64,000 nucleotides of DNA from assembly GCF_000745265.1 (NCBI RefSeq), contig NZ_JQNN01000001.1, forward strand, positions 682,001 to 746,000. Reading direction: 5' to 3'. The notes under the pieces were generated by a model. That model was given only the letters and a program-made list of their open reading frames with translations. It was not told the origin of the DNA and did not search any database. Below are positions 1 to 7,891 of the stretch, in pieces. The position numbers and the translations under genes were made by a program. Numbering within the stretch: position 1 is the stretch's first letter; every line of letters begins with the position of its first letter. Source of the DNA: Massilia sp. 9096 (GTDB taxonomy: Bacteria > Pseudomonadota > Gammaproteobacteria > Burkholderiales > Burkholderiaceae_D).

Positions 1-1811
1 ATCATCAGCGTCTTCGGATCGGCGCCGTCGCGCGGGTAGGTGACCACGCCCATGCTGCAGCTGACCTGCACCGCCTGGTCGCCGATCAGCACCGGTTCCG
101 TCACCGCCTGGCGGATCTTTTCCAGCACCGGCGTCACCGCCAGCGGATTGTCGATCACGTCCGGCAGCAGGATCACGAATTCGTCGCCGCCCAGGCGGCC
201 CAGGGTGTCGGTGCGGCGCAGGCAGTCCTGCATGCGCTTGCCGACCACCTTCAGCAGCTCGTCGCCGGCACTGTGGCCGAGGCCGTCGTTGACCAGCTTG
301 AAGCCATCGAGGTCGACGAAGGCCAGCGCCAGGTTGCCGCCGTTGCGCTGGGCGTTGTGCACGGCCTGCTCGAGGCGGTCGCGGATCAGGCTGCGGTTGG
401 GCAGGCCGGTCAGCTCGTCGTGGTGCGCCATGTGGCGGATGCGCTCCTCGGCCACCTTGCGTTCGGTGATGTCGCGCACCGTGGCCACGGCGCCGCCCTC
501 GACCGGCACGATCTGGCGCTGCAGCCAGCGTCCGGCGGTGGGCCAGGTCGCGGCTTGCCATTCGGTCTCGATGGCCACGCCTTCGCTGACCACCTTGAGC
601 AATTCGTCGTACATGCCGTTTACGCGGTAGAACGGCAGCAGCTCGCCCAGCGTGTGGCCGCGCATCTCGTCCTGCGCGATGCCGGTGAGCTGGGCGGCGC
701 GCGAATTGGTTTCCTCGAGCACGAAGTCGGCCACCGCGCCCTTGGCGTCGTAGACGCAGCGCATCACGAAGAAGGCGTCCAGGCTGGCCTCGGAGGCGGC
801 GGCGTAGGTGGCCTGGGCGTGCCGCTCGCGCCGGCGCGCCTTGGCCAGCTGCCACGACCAGGCGCTGATCATCGCCACCAGCACGACCAGCAGCGCGCTG
901 GCGAGCCAGGCGCCGGCCAGGTAGTTGGTGCGGTGCTGTTCGAACTGGGCCATCTGCTCGCGGTCGGCCAGGCCGATCACGGCCGCCAGCGGGAAGCCGT
1001 GCAGGCGGCGCACGCTGGTGTAGCGTTCGACGCCGTCGGCGGCCAGCGCCAGCGGGATCACGGTGTCGGCGCCCAGGCCGTCGAGCGCGATGCGCTGGCC
1101 CCAGCTGACCTTGTCGCCCACGCGCAGCGCGCGCGCGACGCCATCCTCGCCGATCAGGCCGAGCAGGCCGAGGTCGCCCTCGCGCGAGCGCTCGTAGGCG
1201 CTGGTGAAGTAGGCCGGATCGACTTCGACGATGGCGATGCCGGCGAAGCCGCCGGCCGGATCGTTGATGCGGCGCGTGAAGTGCAGATGCGGATCGGCCT
1301 TGAAGTGGTCGCCGATGGTCTGGCTGACGAAGGGCGCGTTGCCGGCGCCGTCGCGCGGCACCGTGAAGAAAGGCTGGTCGGCCACGTTCAGGTGCGGCAT
1401 CGGCGTGCTGCTGGCGACGATGTCGCCGCCGCGGTCGGCGACGCTGACCACGAACACCAGGCTCGGCGGCAGCAGGCCCTGGCGGCGCAGCGCCGGCAGC
1501 GCGCCGCGTGTGCCGTTGGTCTCGACCGCGTACTTGAGCACTTTCAGGGTCTGGTCGATGGCGGTCAGGTTGCGCACCATCTGCGCTTCGTAGGTGTCGA
1601 CCTGTTCGCGTGCGGCGTCGCGCGCGGCGGCGGTCGCGCTCTTGCGCTCGACGTCGATGAAGTGGAAGGTCGCGATCCAGATCGCCGCCAGCGGCAGCAG
1701 GGCGAACAGCGGCAGCGCGACGTGGGTCTCGAGCACGCGAGCGAGCCAGCCCTTGACGCCGCGGGTGAGGCGGGAGCGCCGGCCGCGCGTGCCATTCACG
1801 CGCGCGGTCAT
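1..1811 (-). CDS. Membrane Cache-PAS-GGDEF diguanylate cyclase, 3' end cut by window edge
   Basis: Predicted inner-membrane sensor making cyclic di-GMP. About 603 codons are visible; the C-terminus lies outside the window. A first membrane helix lies near residues 30-50, then a periplasmic Cache-like sensor (about 55-290), a second helix near 305-325, a PAS domain (about 340-450) and a GGDEF domain. The active-site motif is RLGGDEF near residue 541. It is preceded at the correct five-residue spacing by RRTD, which fits the RxxD product-inhibition site, so the enzyme looks active and feedback-controlled. Whether an EAL domain follows cannot be seen. The ATG shares a base with the TGA of the upstream PstS-like gene, so the two are probably translationally coupled and the small protein may feed the periplasmic sensor. 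The catalytic call is firm; the ligand is unknown. Confidence 0.88.
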   Translation of the reverse strand, partial: MTARVNGTRGRRSRLTRGVKGWLARVLETHVALPLFALLPLAAIWIATFHFIDVERKSATAAARDAAREQVDTYEAQMVRNLTAIDQTLKVLKYAVETNGTRGALPALRRQGLLPPSLVFVVSVADRGGDIVASSTPMPHLNVADQPFFTVPRDGAGNAPFVSQTIGDHFKADPHLHFTRRINDPAGGFAGIAIVEVDPAYFTSAYERSREGDLGLLGLIGEDGVARALRVGDKVSWGQRIALDGLGADTVIPLALAADGVERYTSVRRLHGFPLAAVIGLADREQMAQFEQHRTNYLAGAWLASALLVVLVAMISAWSWQLAKARRRERHAQATYAAASEASLDAFFVMRCVYDAKGAVADFVLEETNSRAAQLTGIAQDEMRGHTLGELLPFYRVNGMYDELLKVVSEGVAIETEWQAATWPTAGRWLQRQIVPVEGGAVATVRDITERKVAEERIRHMAHHDELTGLPNRSLIRDRLEQAVHNAQRNGGNLALAFVDLDGFKLVNDGLGHSAGDELLKVVGKRMQDCLRRTDTLGRLGGDEFVILLPDVIDNPLAVTPVLEKIRQAVTEPVLIGDQAVQVSCSMGVVTYPRDGADPKTLM

Positions 1812-2254
1812 TGCAGCACCAGTACCGGACGCACGCTGGCGTCGAGTGCGCTGCGGTCGATGTAGCCGATCAGCTCCGGGTCCTCGGCCACGCGGCGGCG
1901 CACGGCGGCGCTGTCGGCGACTTCGGCGGGCGGCTGGCCGCGGCCGGTGAACACCATCTTCGACCAATAGGCCTTGAGCAGCGCCGGCGTCTTGCCCGCT
2001 ACGCGCGCGTAGAAATCGTCGCGCAGCGACGAACCGAGGCGCTGGTCGAGCGGAACCGCCTCGACGCCGTCGGGGAAGCGCGGGCTCTGGCCGAGGAAGA
2101 TCGCGGCGACCTGGTCGGCGCGCAGGGCGAGGACCGGGCTCCTGGCCGAGACCACCACCACCAGTTCGGAAGCGCGGGCGGCGCCTGCGGTGGCCAGCAG
2201 GCCTGCGGCGAACAGCGTTGCGGCCAGGCGGCGCATGAAGGGAAGTGTGCGCAT
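1808..2254 (-). CDS. Small periplasmic PstS-like (phosphate-binding-type) protein
   Basis: About 148 residues with a clear Sec signal peptide (MRRLAATLFAAGLLATAGAA, then a cleavage region ending ARA-S). The mature part resembles short phosphate ABC transporter substrate-binding-like proteins: an opening beta strand ELVVVVSARSP, then an IFLGQ segment and an EDPELIGYID segment near the end. These short versions lack the second lobe of true PstS and no transporter genes are nearby, so a sensing role is more likely than transport. The start could be at 2254 or at an internal ATG at 2236; both keep the signal peptide. It lies one base after the porin gene and overlaps the cyclase start in ATGA. 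Function is inferred from family resemblance and context only. Confidence 0.75.
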   Translation of the reverse strand: MRTLPFMRRLAATLFAAGLLATAGAARASELVVVVSARSPVLALRADQVAAIFLGQSPRFPDGVEAVPLDQRLGSSLRDDFYARVAGKTPALLKAYWSKMVFTGRGQPPAEVADSAAVRRRVAEDPELIGYIDRSALDASVRPVLVLQ

Positions 2255-2255
2255 C

Positions 2256-3500
2256 CTAGTACACGAAATCGAAGGCGAGGCTGACCACATCGGCCGGATG
2301 GTCCGAGCGGAAGCCCGGCTGGGTGTTGATCAGCGTGCCGCGCGAGCCGTCATGCGGGGTAACGCGGTCGTACTGCAGCTTGAGCGCGGTGTTGGTGTGC
2401 ACGTCCCAGCGCAGGCCGGCGCTGGCGCTGGTCTGCTGCGGGATCGTCGCCAGCACGAGGTTCAGGCCGGCGTTGAGCAAGCCGGCCTGGCCGCGGGAAG
2501 GCGCCGGCAACGCGTCCAGCGGCAGGCCGGGGTCGTGCGTGGCGTCGGCGGCGCGCACGCGCGACCAGGTCAGGTAGGGCGTGAACGGCCCGATGCGCCA
2601 GCCGGCGCTGGCGTACAGGCTGCGCGTCGCACCGAGCAGCGAGTTGGTGTGCGTGCGGCCGGCTTCGGCCATCACGAACCATTGGCCCGGGTCGTAGTTG
2701 GCGCCGATGCTGACCACGTCGACGTGCTTGTGGTCGACCGCAAAGCGGCGCGAGATGTCCTGGCCGGCCGGTCCGAAGGCGTCGAAGGCGTTGAACAAGG
2801 GCTGCACGAGGTCGAGCGTCAGCTCGGCTTTGACGACGTTGGCGCGCACGCTGAGCGCACCCCAGTCGCTGGTGTTGGAAAAGCCCACCATCCCGCTCGC
2901 GCGGCCGTGCACCGTGTCGCCCAGCGGCAGCTTGGCCTGCCCGTAGAAAACCTGCGAGGTGTTGCGCACCGGTCCGGCGTCCCAGCGCCAGGTGGCATCG
3001 ACGCCGTCGCTGCTGGTGATCGGCACGGTGCCGTAGGTTTCGACCGGCGGGCGCACCCATGGGTAGGCGTAGCCGATCTTGCGGTAGTCGGCGGTCAGGA
3101 ACATCGGCAGCGCGATGCGGCCGACGCGCAGCGCAAGTTCCGGGGTCGCCTGGTATTTGATGTTGGCCCATTCGACGCGCGGGCGGTAGGTGTCGTACAG
3201 GCCCTGCTCGCTGACCACCTGCAGCACCGCCGACCAGCGGTGGTCGAGCTTGAGGTCGAGCTGGGCGCCCAGGCGGCTGTCGACGTCGGCGCTCCAGGCG
3301 CGCGTGGCGCCGGCGCCGCTGTACTTCATCACGCTCGAGGTGTAGTCGGCGCGGTGCTCGCTCGAATGCACGAAGCCGAACGTGCCGAAGCCCGATACCG
3401 ACCAGCTCGGGGTTTCCTGGCCCCACGCGGCGCCACCCATACCCAGCCCGGTTGCGAGCAGGAAAAGGGACAAGGTGTAGCCAGGAAGTCGGTGGTGCAT
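2256..3500 (-). CDS. Outer-membrane porin-like beta-barrel protein
   Basis: 414 residues. The N-terminus (MHHRLPGYTLSLFLLATGLG and a WGQ-type cleavage region) is a Sec signal peptide. The mature protein begins with a strand-rich WSVSGFGTFGF segment and continues with alternating aromatic/polar strands to a C-terminal VSLAFDFVY, the aromatic-ending last strand typical of barrels inserted by BamA. It looks like the porin-type proteins that precede PstS-like and GGDEF genes in relatives. It is the first gene of the three-gene minus-strand group and ends one base before the next start. Substrate is unknown. The 238 bases upstream (3501-3738) contain no gene and are AT-richer than the surroundings, so the operon promoter is probably there, though no box could be fixed. 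Confidence 0.75.
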   Translation of the reverse strand: MHHRLPGYTLSLFLLATGLGMGGAAWGQETPSWSVSGFGTFGFVHSSEHRADYTSSVMKYSGAGATRAWSADVDSRLGAQLDLKLDHRWSAVLQVVSEQGLYDTYRPRVEWANIKYQATPELALRVGRIALPMFLTADYRKIGYAYPWVRPPVETYGTVPITSSDGVDATWRWDAGPVRNTSQVFYGQAKLPLGDTVHGRASGMVGFSNTSDWGALSVRANVVKAELTLDLVQPLFNAFDAFGPAGQDISRRFAVDHKHVDVVSIGANYDPGQWFVMAEAGRTHTNSLLGATRSLYASAGWRIGPFTPYLTWSRVRAADATHDPGLPLDALPAPSRGQAGLLNAGLNLVLATIPQQTSASAGLRWDVHTNTALKLQYDRVTPHDGSRGTLINTQPGFRSDHPADVVSLAFDFVY

Positions 3501-3738
3501 TTATCTTTCTCGATAGTTCAGCCGGCGTCGCCTGCGGCACGCCTGGCATCTGGATTCGGGGAGTAGAAGGCCTCGGGACGCACACGAGGAAGGCGCGCGG
3601 CAAGCGCAGACATCGACTTTAAACCGTGACATACGGAAAGTCGATAGTTTAACTAAATTCTCAGGAGCAATTTTTATAACACTGTTGCGGTTGGGCAACG
3701 GTCACTTCAAGAATCGGTGGGATATGACGAAAGCCGGC

Positions 3739-4281
3739 TCAGCCCCACAGCCGTTCGCCGTCCAGTTCGAGCTGGGCCAGGTACAGCCGGACGTCCAACT
3801 CGAACTGGTGGTAGTGCGGCTCGATCCAGGTGCACAGCTTGTAGAAGGCCTTGTCGTGCTGCTTTTCCTTCAGGTGGGCCAGTTCGTGCACGGCGATCAT
3901 GCGCAGGAACTCGGGCGGCGCATCGCGGAACACGCTGCCGATGCGGATCTCGTGCTTGGCCTTGAGGCGGCCGCCCTGGACCCGCGAGACCGCCGTGTGC
4001 AGGCCGAGCGCCTGCTGGACGATGCCGATCTTGCTGTCGTAGGCGACCTTGGACAGCGGTTCGGCGTTGCGCAGGTAATCGTCCTTCAGGTCCTGCACGT
4101 AGCCGTACAAGGCCTTGTCGGTGCGGATCGCGTGCGCGTGCGGGTAGCGCGTGCGCAAGTGATCGGCCAGGCGGCGCTCGTCGACGAGACGCGCGACCTG
4201 GGTGCGCAGGTGCTCGGGATAGGCGCCGAGGTATTTGCCGAGCGTGGCGTGGAGCAGGGCTTGCGGTTGGGCTTGGGACAT
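3739..4281 (-). CDS. YgjP-like (WLM/DUF45-type) zinc metallopeptidase
   Basis: 180 residues. The zinc-binding motif VHELAHLKEKQH gives HELAH at residues 132-136 and a further His at 142, and the family's YgjP-type C-terminus (YKLCTWIEPHYHQFELD) follows. The N-terminal part is helical and has no signal peptide, so the protein is cytoplasmic. Family members are predicted metal-dependent peptidases of poorly known substrate, related to the SprT/WLM group. The gene stands alone on the minus strand between the porin operon and the KGG gene. The ATG at 4281 is the only good start. Enzyme class is well supported by the motif; the biological role is not known. Confidence 0.85.
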   Translation of the reverse strand: MSQAQPQALLHATLGKYLGAYPEHLRTQVARLVDERRLADHLRTRYPHAHAIRTDKALYGYVQDLKDDYLRNAEPLSKVAYDSKIGIVQQALGLHTAVSRVQGGRLKAKHEIRIGSVFRDAPPEFLRMIAVHELAHLKEKQHDKAFYKLCTWIEPHYHQFELDVRLYLAQLELDGERLWG

Positions 4282-4364
4282 GGGATGTGCACTCTAGCAC
4301 AGGCCGGTGAGGGAGGGGCCCGGCGGTGCGCCGCCAGGCCCGGATGACGAGGGACTGTTCGCCT

Positions 4365-4694
4365 TTACTCTCCTTTGCCACCCTGGCGGTTGCCGTTCTT
4401 GGCCGCCGCGGCGGCCCGGTTGGCCGATTGCCGGCTTTCTCCACCCTTGCGGCCGATATCGGCCATGTGGGCGCGGTTGCGGCTGACCACTTCGCCGCCT
4501 TTCTGGCCGGCCCGGCGCGCTTCCTCCGAATCGAATTCGTGCGCCGTCCCTTTCTGGTGGGCCGCCTGGCCACCCTTGCTGGCGATTTGCCGCTGCTGGT
4601 TCTGGTCCATCGCAGCGAAACCGCGCTTTGCAGGCTGGCTTTTCTGCTCGTTGCCCGAGCTGGAAGCGCTCCTGCCGTCCTTGCTTGTCGCCAT
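4365..4694 (-). CDS. KGG-repeat (Con-10/YciG-type) general stress protein
   Basis: 109 residues, very hydrophilic and Gly/Gln/Lys rich, predicted disordered and cytoplasmic. It holds three KGG units (ASKGGQAAHQKG, AGQKGGEVVSRN and IGRKGGES), the hallmark of the small stress-induced KGG family that includes E. coli YciG and fungal Con-10. The F-D-S-E-E-A-R-R-A-G segment between units is also typical. An AAGGAG ribosome-binding site sits seven bases before the ATG at 4694. Members of the family are usually induced in stationary phase or desiccation; that regulation is inferred, not seen. Molecular function is unknown. Confidence in the family is high because of the repeated motif. Confidence 0.85.
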   Translation of the reverse strand: MATSKDGRSASSSGNEQKSQPAKRGFAAMDQNQQRQIASKGGQAAHQKGTAHEFDSEEARRAGQKGGEVVSRNRAHMADIGRKGGESRQSANRAAAAAKNGNRQGGKGE

Positions 4695-4839
4695 ATCGAT
4701 CTCCTTGTGCCTGTCGGTGAACAGTCAAACCCGAGCGTTTGGGGGTGCTCCCCCCTTATGGATGCGCTCGTGCGTTTAGAGAGGCGGGGCAGTCAATAGT
4801 TCCGGCAGTTCGCGCGCGCGGCGGGCATGCTCGCGGAAT

Positions 4840-4867
4840 TGCCGGAATTGCAAAGCATGCGACAATG
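4840..4867 (+). promoter_or_regulatory. Candidate sigma-70 promoter for purU
   Basis: TTGCCG (4840-4845) and GACAAT (4862-4867) are separated by 16 bases and lie 70 bases before the purU ATG. Each hexamer matches the consensus at four positions. This is the best candidate in the roughly 240-base gap, but it is a weak call. Confidence 0.3.
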
Positions 4868-4937
4868 GCCGAGCCGCATTTTCCCGGTAGTTGTCGCGGC
4901 CTTTTCCTTCTAACGTCAACCCTTCCATCGAGCCAGC

Positions 4938-5807
4938 ATGCAGTATCCCGAATACATCCTGACCCTGTCCTGCCTCGACCAGCGCGGCATCGTGCTGCGC
5001 GTCTCGGGCTTCCTGGCCGAATACGGCTGCAACATCATCGACTCCGCGCAGTTCGGCGATCCGGACTCGAAGCTGTTCTTCATGCGCGTACACTTCGCCC
5101 TGGAGGACGCGCAGGTCGACGACGCGCGCCTGCGCGCGGGCTTCGATGCCCTGTGCGCCAGCCTTGGCGCCGGCGGCCAATTGCACGATGCGCGCGTCAA
5201 GCCGCGCGTGATGATCATGGTGTCGAAGATCGGCCATTGCCTGAACGACCTGCTGTTTCGCTACCGCAGCGGCGTGCTGCCGGTGGAGATTCCGGCGATC
5301 GTCTCGAACCACATGGAGTTCTACCAGCTCGCGGCCAGTTACAATATCCCGTTCCACCACTTGCCGCTCGAAGCCGGGGCGAGCGATTCGGCCAAGCTCG
5401 CCCAGGAGGCGCGCATCATCGAATTGCTCGACACCCACCGCATCGACCTGGTCGTGCTGGCGCGCTACATGCAGATCCTGTCGCCGGGGCTGTGCGAAGC
5501 CTTGAAGGGCAGGGCGATCAACATCCACCATTCGTTCCTGCCGAGCTTCAAGGGTGCGCGCCCGTACGCGCAGGCGCACCGGCGCGGCGTCAAGCTGATC
5601 GGCGCCACTGCCCATTTCGTCACCGGCGACCTGGACGAGGGCCCGATCATCGAGCAGGACGTCGAGCGCGTCGACCATGCGATGCACGTCGATCAGCTGA
5701 CGGCGATCGGGCGCGACGTCGAAAGCGTCGTGCTGGCGCGCGCGGTCAAGTGGTTCGTGGAACACCGTATCCTGCTGAACGGCGACAAGACCGTCGTGTT
5801 CAGCTGA
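4938..5807 (+). CDS. purU: Formyltetrahydrofolate deformylase
   Basis: 289 residues, normal length for PurU. It hydrolyses 10-formyl-tetrahydrofolate to formate and tetrahydrofolate, balancing one-carbon pools and supplying formate to PurT. Residues 1-85 form an ACT domain (ILTLSCLDQRGIVLRVSGFL) that in this family senses methionine/glycine. Residues 90-289 form the formyltransferase-fold catalytic domain. The catalytic Asn and His are in AINIHHSFLPSFKGARPY (N195, H197), and the catalytic Asp is in the LDEGPII motif near 233. It heads a short same-strand run with yaeQ and the PCuAC gene, each separated by 31 bases, so co-transcription is plausible. Identification is secure. Confidence 0.96.
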   Translation: MQYPEYILTLSCLDQRGIVLRVSGFLAEYGCNIIDSAQFGDPDSKLFFMRVHFALEDAQVDDARLRAGFDALCASLGAGGQLHDARVKPRVMIMVSKIGHCLNDLLFRYRSGVLPVEIPAIVSNHMEFYQLAASYNIPFHHLPLEAGASDSAKLAQEARIIELLDTHRIDLVVLARYMQILSPGLCEALKGRAINIHHSFLPSFKGARPYAQAHRRGVKLIGATAHFVTGDLDEGPIIEQDVERVDHAMHVDQLTAIGRDVESVVLARAVKWFVEHRILLNGDKTVVFS

Positions 5808-5838
5808 ACCTCTGACTCTCGAAAGCAGGCAATACCAG

Positions 5839-6384
5839 ATGGCACTGAAGGCAACGATCTACAAGGCAGACCTCAGCATTGCGGACATGGATCGCAATTA
5901 CTACCAGGAGCACGCGCTCACCATCGCGCGCCATCCTTCGGAAACCGACGAGCGCGTGATGATCCGCGTGCTCGCCTTCGCCCTGAACGCCGACCCGGCG
6001 CTGGCCTACGGCAAGGACCTGTTCGACGTCGAGGAACCGGCCCTGTGGCTGAAGGACCTGACCGGCGCGATTCAAACCTGGATCGAAGTCGGCCAGCCCG
6101 AAGAACGCCGCCTCATGAAGGCCAGCGGCCGCGCCGAGCACGTGATCGTGTACAGCTACAGCGCTACCAGCCACATCTGGTTCAAGGGCATCGCCAAGCA
6201 GATCGATCGCGCCCGCAACATCAGCATCGTCAACATCCCGGCGGAGACCAGCGCCCAGCTGGAAAAAATGGCCAAGCGTAACATGCAGCTGCAGTGCACG
6301 ATCCAGGACGGCCAGGTCTGGCTGACCGATGGCGAGACCACCGTGCAGGTCGAGCGTGACACGCTGCTGGCGGAACGCCGATAA
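5839..6384 (+). CDS. yaeQ: YaeQ family protein
   Basis: 181 residues with the whole YaeQ signature: the opening ALKATIYKADLSIADMDRNYY, the HPSETDERVMIR segment and EEPALWLKDLTG. The YaeQ fold is related to PD-(D/E)XK nucleases. E. coli and Salmonella YaeQ were linked to suppression of rfaH transcription-antitermination defects, but the biochemical role is still unsettled. No signal peptide, so cytoplasmic. The start at 5839 follows purU by 31 bases. Family assignment is firm; function is not established. Confidence 0.93.
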   Translation: MALKATIYKADLSIADMDRNYYQEHALTIARHPSETDERVMIRVLAFALNADPALAYGKDLFDVEEPALWLKDLTGAIQTWIEVGQPEERRLMKASGRAEHVIVYSYSATSHIWFKGIAKQIDRARNISIVNIPAETSAQLEKMAKRNMQLQCTIQDGQVWLTDGETTVQVERDTLLAERR

Positions 6385-6415
6385 TCCCAGCGTCGCTCAT
6401 TTCCTCAGGCAGATC

Positions 6416-6877
6416 ATGTCCAAACCGCTTTACACTCCGATCCGCAATCTCGTGCTGGCGCTGGCCGGCTTGTGCGCAGCCCCGCTCGCGCTGGCCCAGG
6501 TCAGCGTCGGCGCGCCCTGGATCCGCGCCACCGTCCCGGCCCAGAAGACCGCCGGCGCCTTCATGCAGATCAAGTCCGTCAAGGCGGCGCGCCTGGTCGG
6601 GGTCAGCACCCCGGTGGCCGGCCGCGCCGAACTGCACCAGATGTCGATGGACGGCCAGACCATGCGCATGCACGCGGTCGACGGCGTCGACCTGCCGGCC
6701 AACCAGCCGGTCGACCTGGCCGCCGGCGGCTATCACATCATGCTGTTCGACCTGCAGCGCCAGCTGAAGGACGGCGACCAGGTGCCGTTGACGCTGCGCG
6801 TCGTCGATGCCGGCGGCAAGCCCGAAAACGTCACCGTGCAGGTGCCGGTCAAGCCGATCGGCTACGTCGCCCGCTAA
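6416..6877 (+). CDS. Periplasmic PCuAC-type copper(I) chaperone
   Basis: 153 residues with a signal peptide (hydrophobic LVLALAGLCAAPLALA, cleavage before QVSV). The mature domain is PCuAC (DUF461). It carries the copper motif H-x-M ... M ... H-x-M: ELHQMSMDG, then MRMHAVDGV, then GGYHIMLFDL. These proteins deliver Cu(I) to the CuA site of cytochrome oxidase. No SCO1 or oxidase gene is adjacent, so it probably acts in trans. The ATG at 6416 was chosen over upstream in-frame codons because it gives a proper signal sequence. Six bases separate it from the convergent GIN-domain gene. Confidence 0.9.
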   Translation: MSKPLYTPIRNLVLALAGLCAAPLALAQVSVGAPWIRATVPAQKTAGAFMQIKSVKAARLVGVSTPVAGRAELHQMSMDGQTMRMHAVDGVDLPANQPVDLAAGGYHIMLFDLQRQLKDGDQVPLTLRVVDAGGKPENVTVQVPVKPIGYVAR

Positions 6878-6883
6878 AGCGGC

Positions 6884-7654
6884 TCAACCCGGCGTCGCGC
6901 CCAGCCGGCGCACGCTGCCCGACCCCATCATCGACCTGGCCACGCGCGGGTCGCCGTAGTAGCCGATGCTGCCCGAGCCCATCACGGTGGTGCTCAGGCT
7001 GTCGCGCACCCACACGGTGGCGTCGCCGGAGCCGGCGATGGTGACGTTGGCGCTTTCCGTGCGCACGCGCGCGAGGTCGATGTCGCCCGAACCGCCGACC
7101 GAGATCGACACCGTGCGCGCCGTGCCGCCCTCGACGCGCAGGTTGCCGCTGCCGCCGACACCGACCACGATCCGTTCGGCGTCGACCTTGCCGACCCGGA
7201 TCGTGCCGGTCCCGCCGATGTCGAACCGTACCCGTGCGCCGTCCATGCGGTCGACGTCAATGTCGCCCGAGCCCGCCAGCGCAAGCCGGTCGAGCTGGCG
7301 CACCGTCACCAGCACGCGCAGCTTGTACGTACGGATGCTGACCGCATGGCGGGTGCGGATCTGCAGCGTGCCGTCTTCGACCGCGGTCTCGATCAGCGCC
7401 AGCAGGTTGTCGTCGGCCTCGACCACGATACTGTCGCGCTCGCCGCGGCGCACCTCGACCTTGCCGGCCAGCGCCATCGCCACCCCGGTGAAGTGGCCGG
7501 CGTCGCGCGCCTGCCGCGTGATGTTGCCGCTGCCCTCGACCTGCTGGTAACGCTCCCCGGCGAAGGCGCCGCCGTACTTGGCACTGGCGCCGGCGGCGAG
7601 GGCACCGAGCAGGAAGGTGCGGCGCTTGAAGGAATGAGGCGTGGTCGTTCGCAT
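6884..7654 (-). CDS. Secreted GIN-domain (DUF2807) protein
   Basis: 256 residues. The N-terminus KRRTFLLGALAAGASA has the paired Arg and hydrophobic stretch of a Tat-type signal. The remainder is a repetitive right-handed beta-helix-like domain with recurring GSG-D/N turns (LALAGSGDIDV, GIGGTGTIRV-type, GVGGSGNLRV, SVGGSGDIDL, TIAGSGDATV). This is the pattern of the putative auto-transporter adhesin head GIN domain. Family members are periplasmic or surface proteins of unknown function. It is monocistronic and convergent with the copper chaperone. The domain call is secure from the repeats; any adhesion role is speculative. Confidence 0.85.
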   Translation of the reverse strand: MRTTTPHSFKRRTFLLGALAAGASAKYGGAFAGERYQQVEGSGNITRQARDAGHFTGVAMALAGKVEVRRGERDSIVVEADDNLLALIETAVEDGTLQIRTRHAVSIRTYKLRVLVTVRQLDRLALAGSGDIDVDRMDGARVRFDIGGTGTIRVGKVDAERIVVGVGGSGNLRVEGGTARTVSISVGGSGDIDLARVRTESANVTIAGSGDATVWVRDSLSTTVMGSGSIGYYGDPRVARSMMGSGSVRRLGATPG

Positions 7655-7891
7655 GGCAGGTTCCTTGTGGTGAGGGTGGATGGGGGCATCCTAGCGCCTG
7701 CGGCCCAGGCGGGCAGCGGCCATGCGACGAAATGCAGCCGGGGCAGGACAGGCTGCGTCGGGCATGTCGGCATCCCTTGACTTTTGGTTTCCGGCATTTT
7801 TACAACGTATTGACGCTATATTGTCCAGAAAGTTAGATTTACTGCTGGAAATGATGATATTCTGTAGGCGCTCTCCTACTTCGACCTCGTC

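Noticed and set aside
273..1865. Long plus-strand open frame opposite the cyclase gene
   Set aside because: It runs antisense to a gene with a full Cache, PAS and GGDEF domain set, and its product is rich in repeated His, Val, Gly and Ala with no recognisable domain, as is usual for antisense frames in high-GC DNA.
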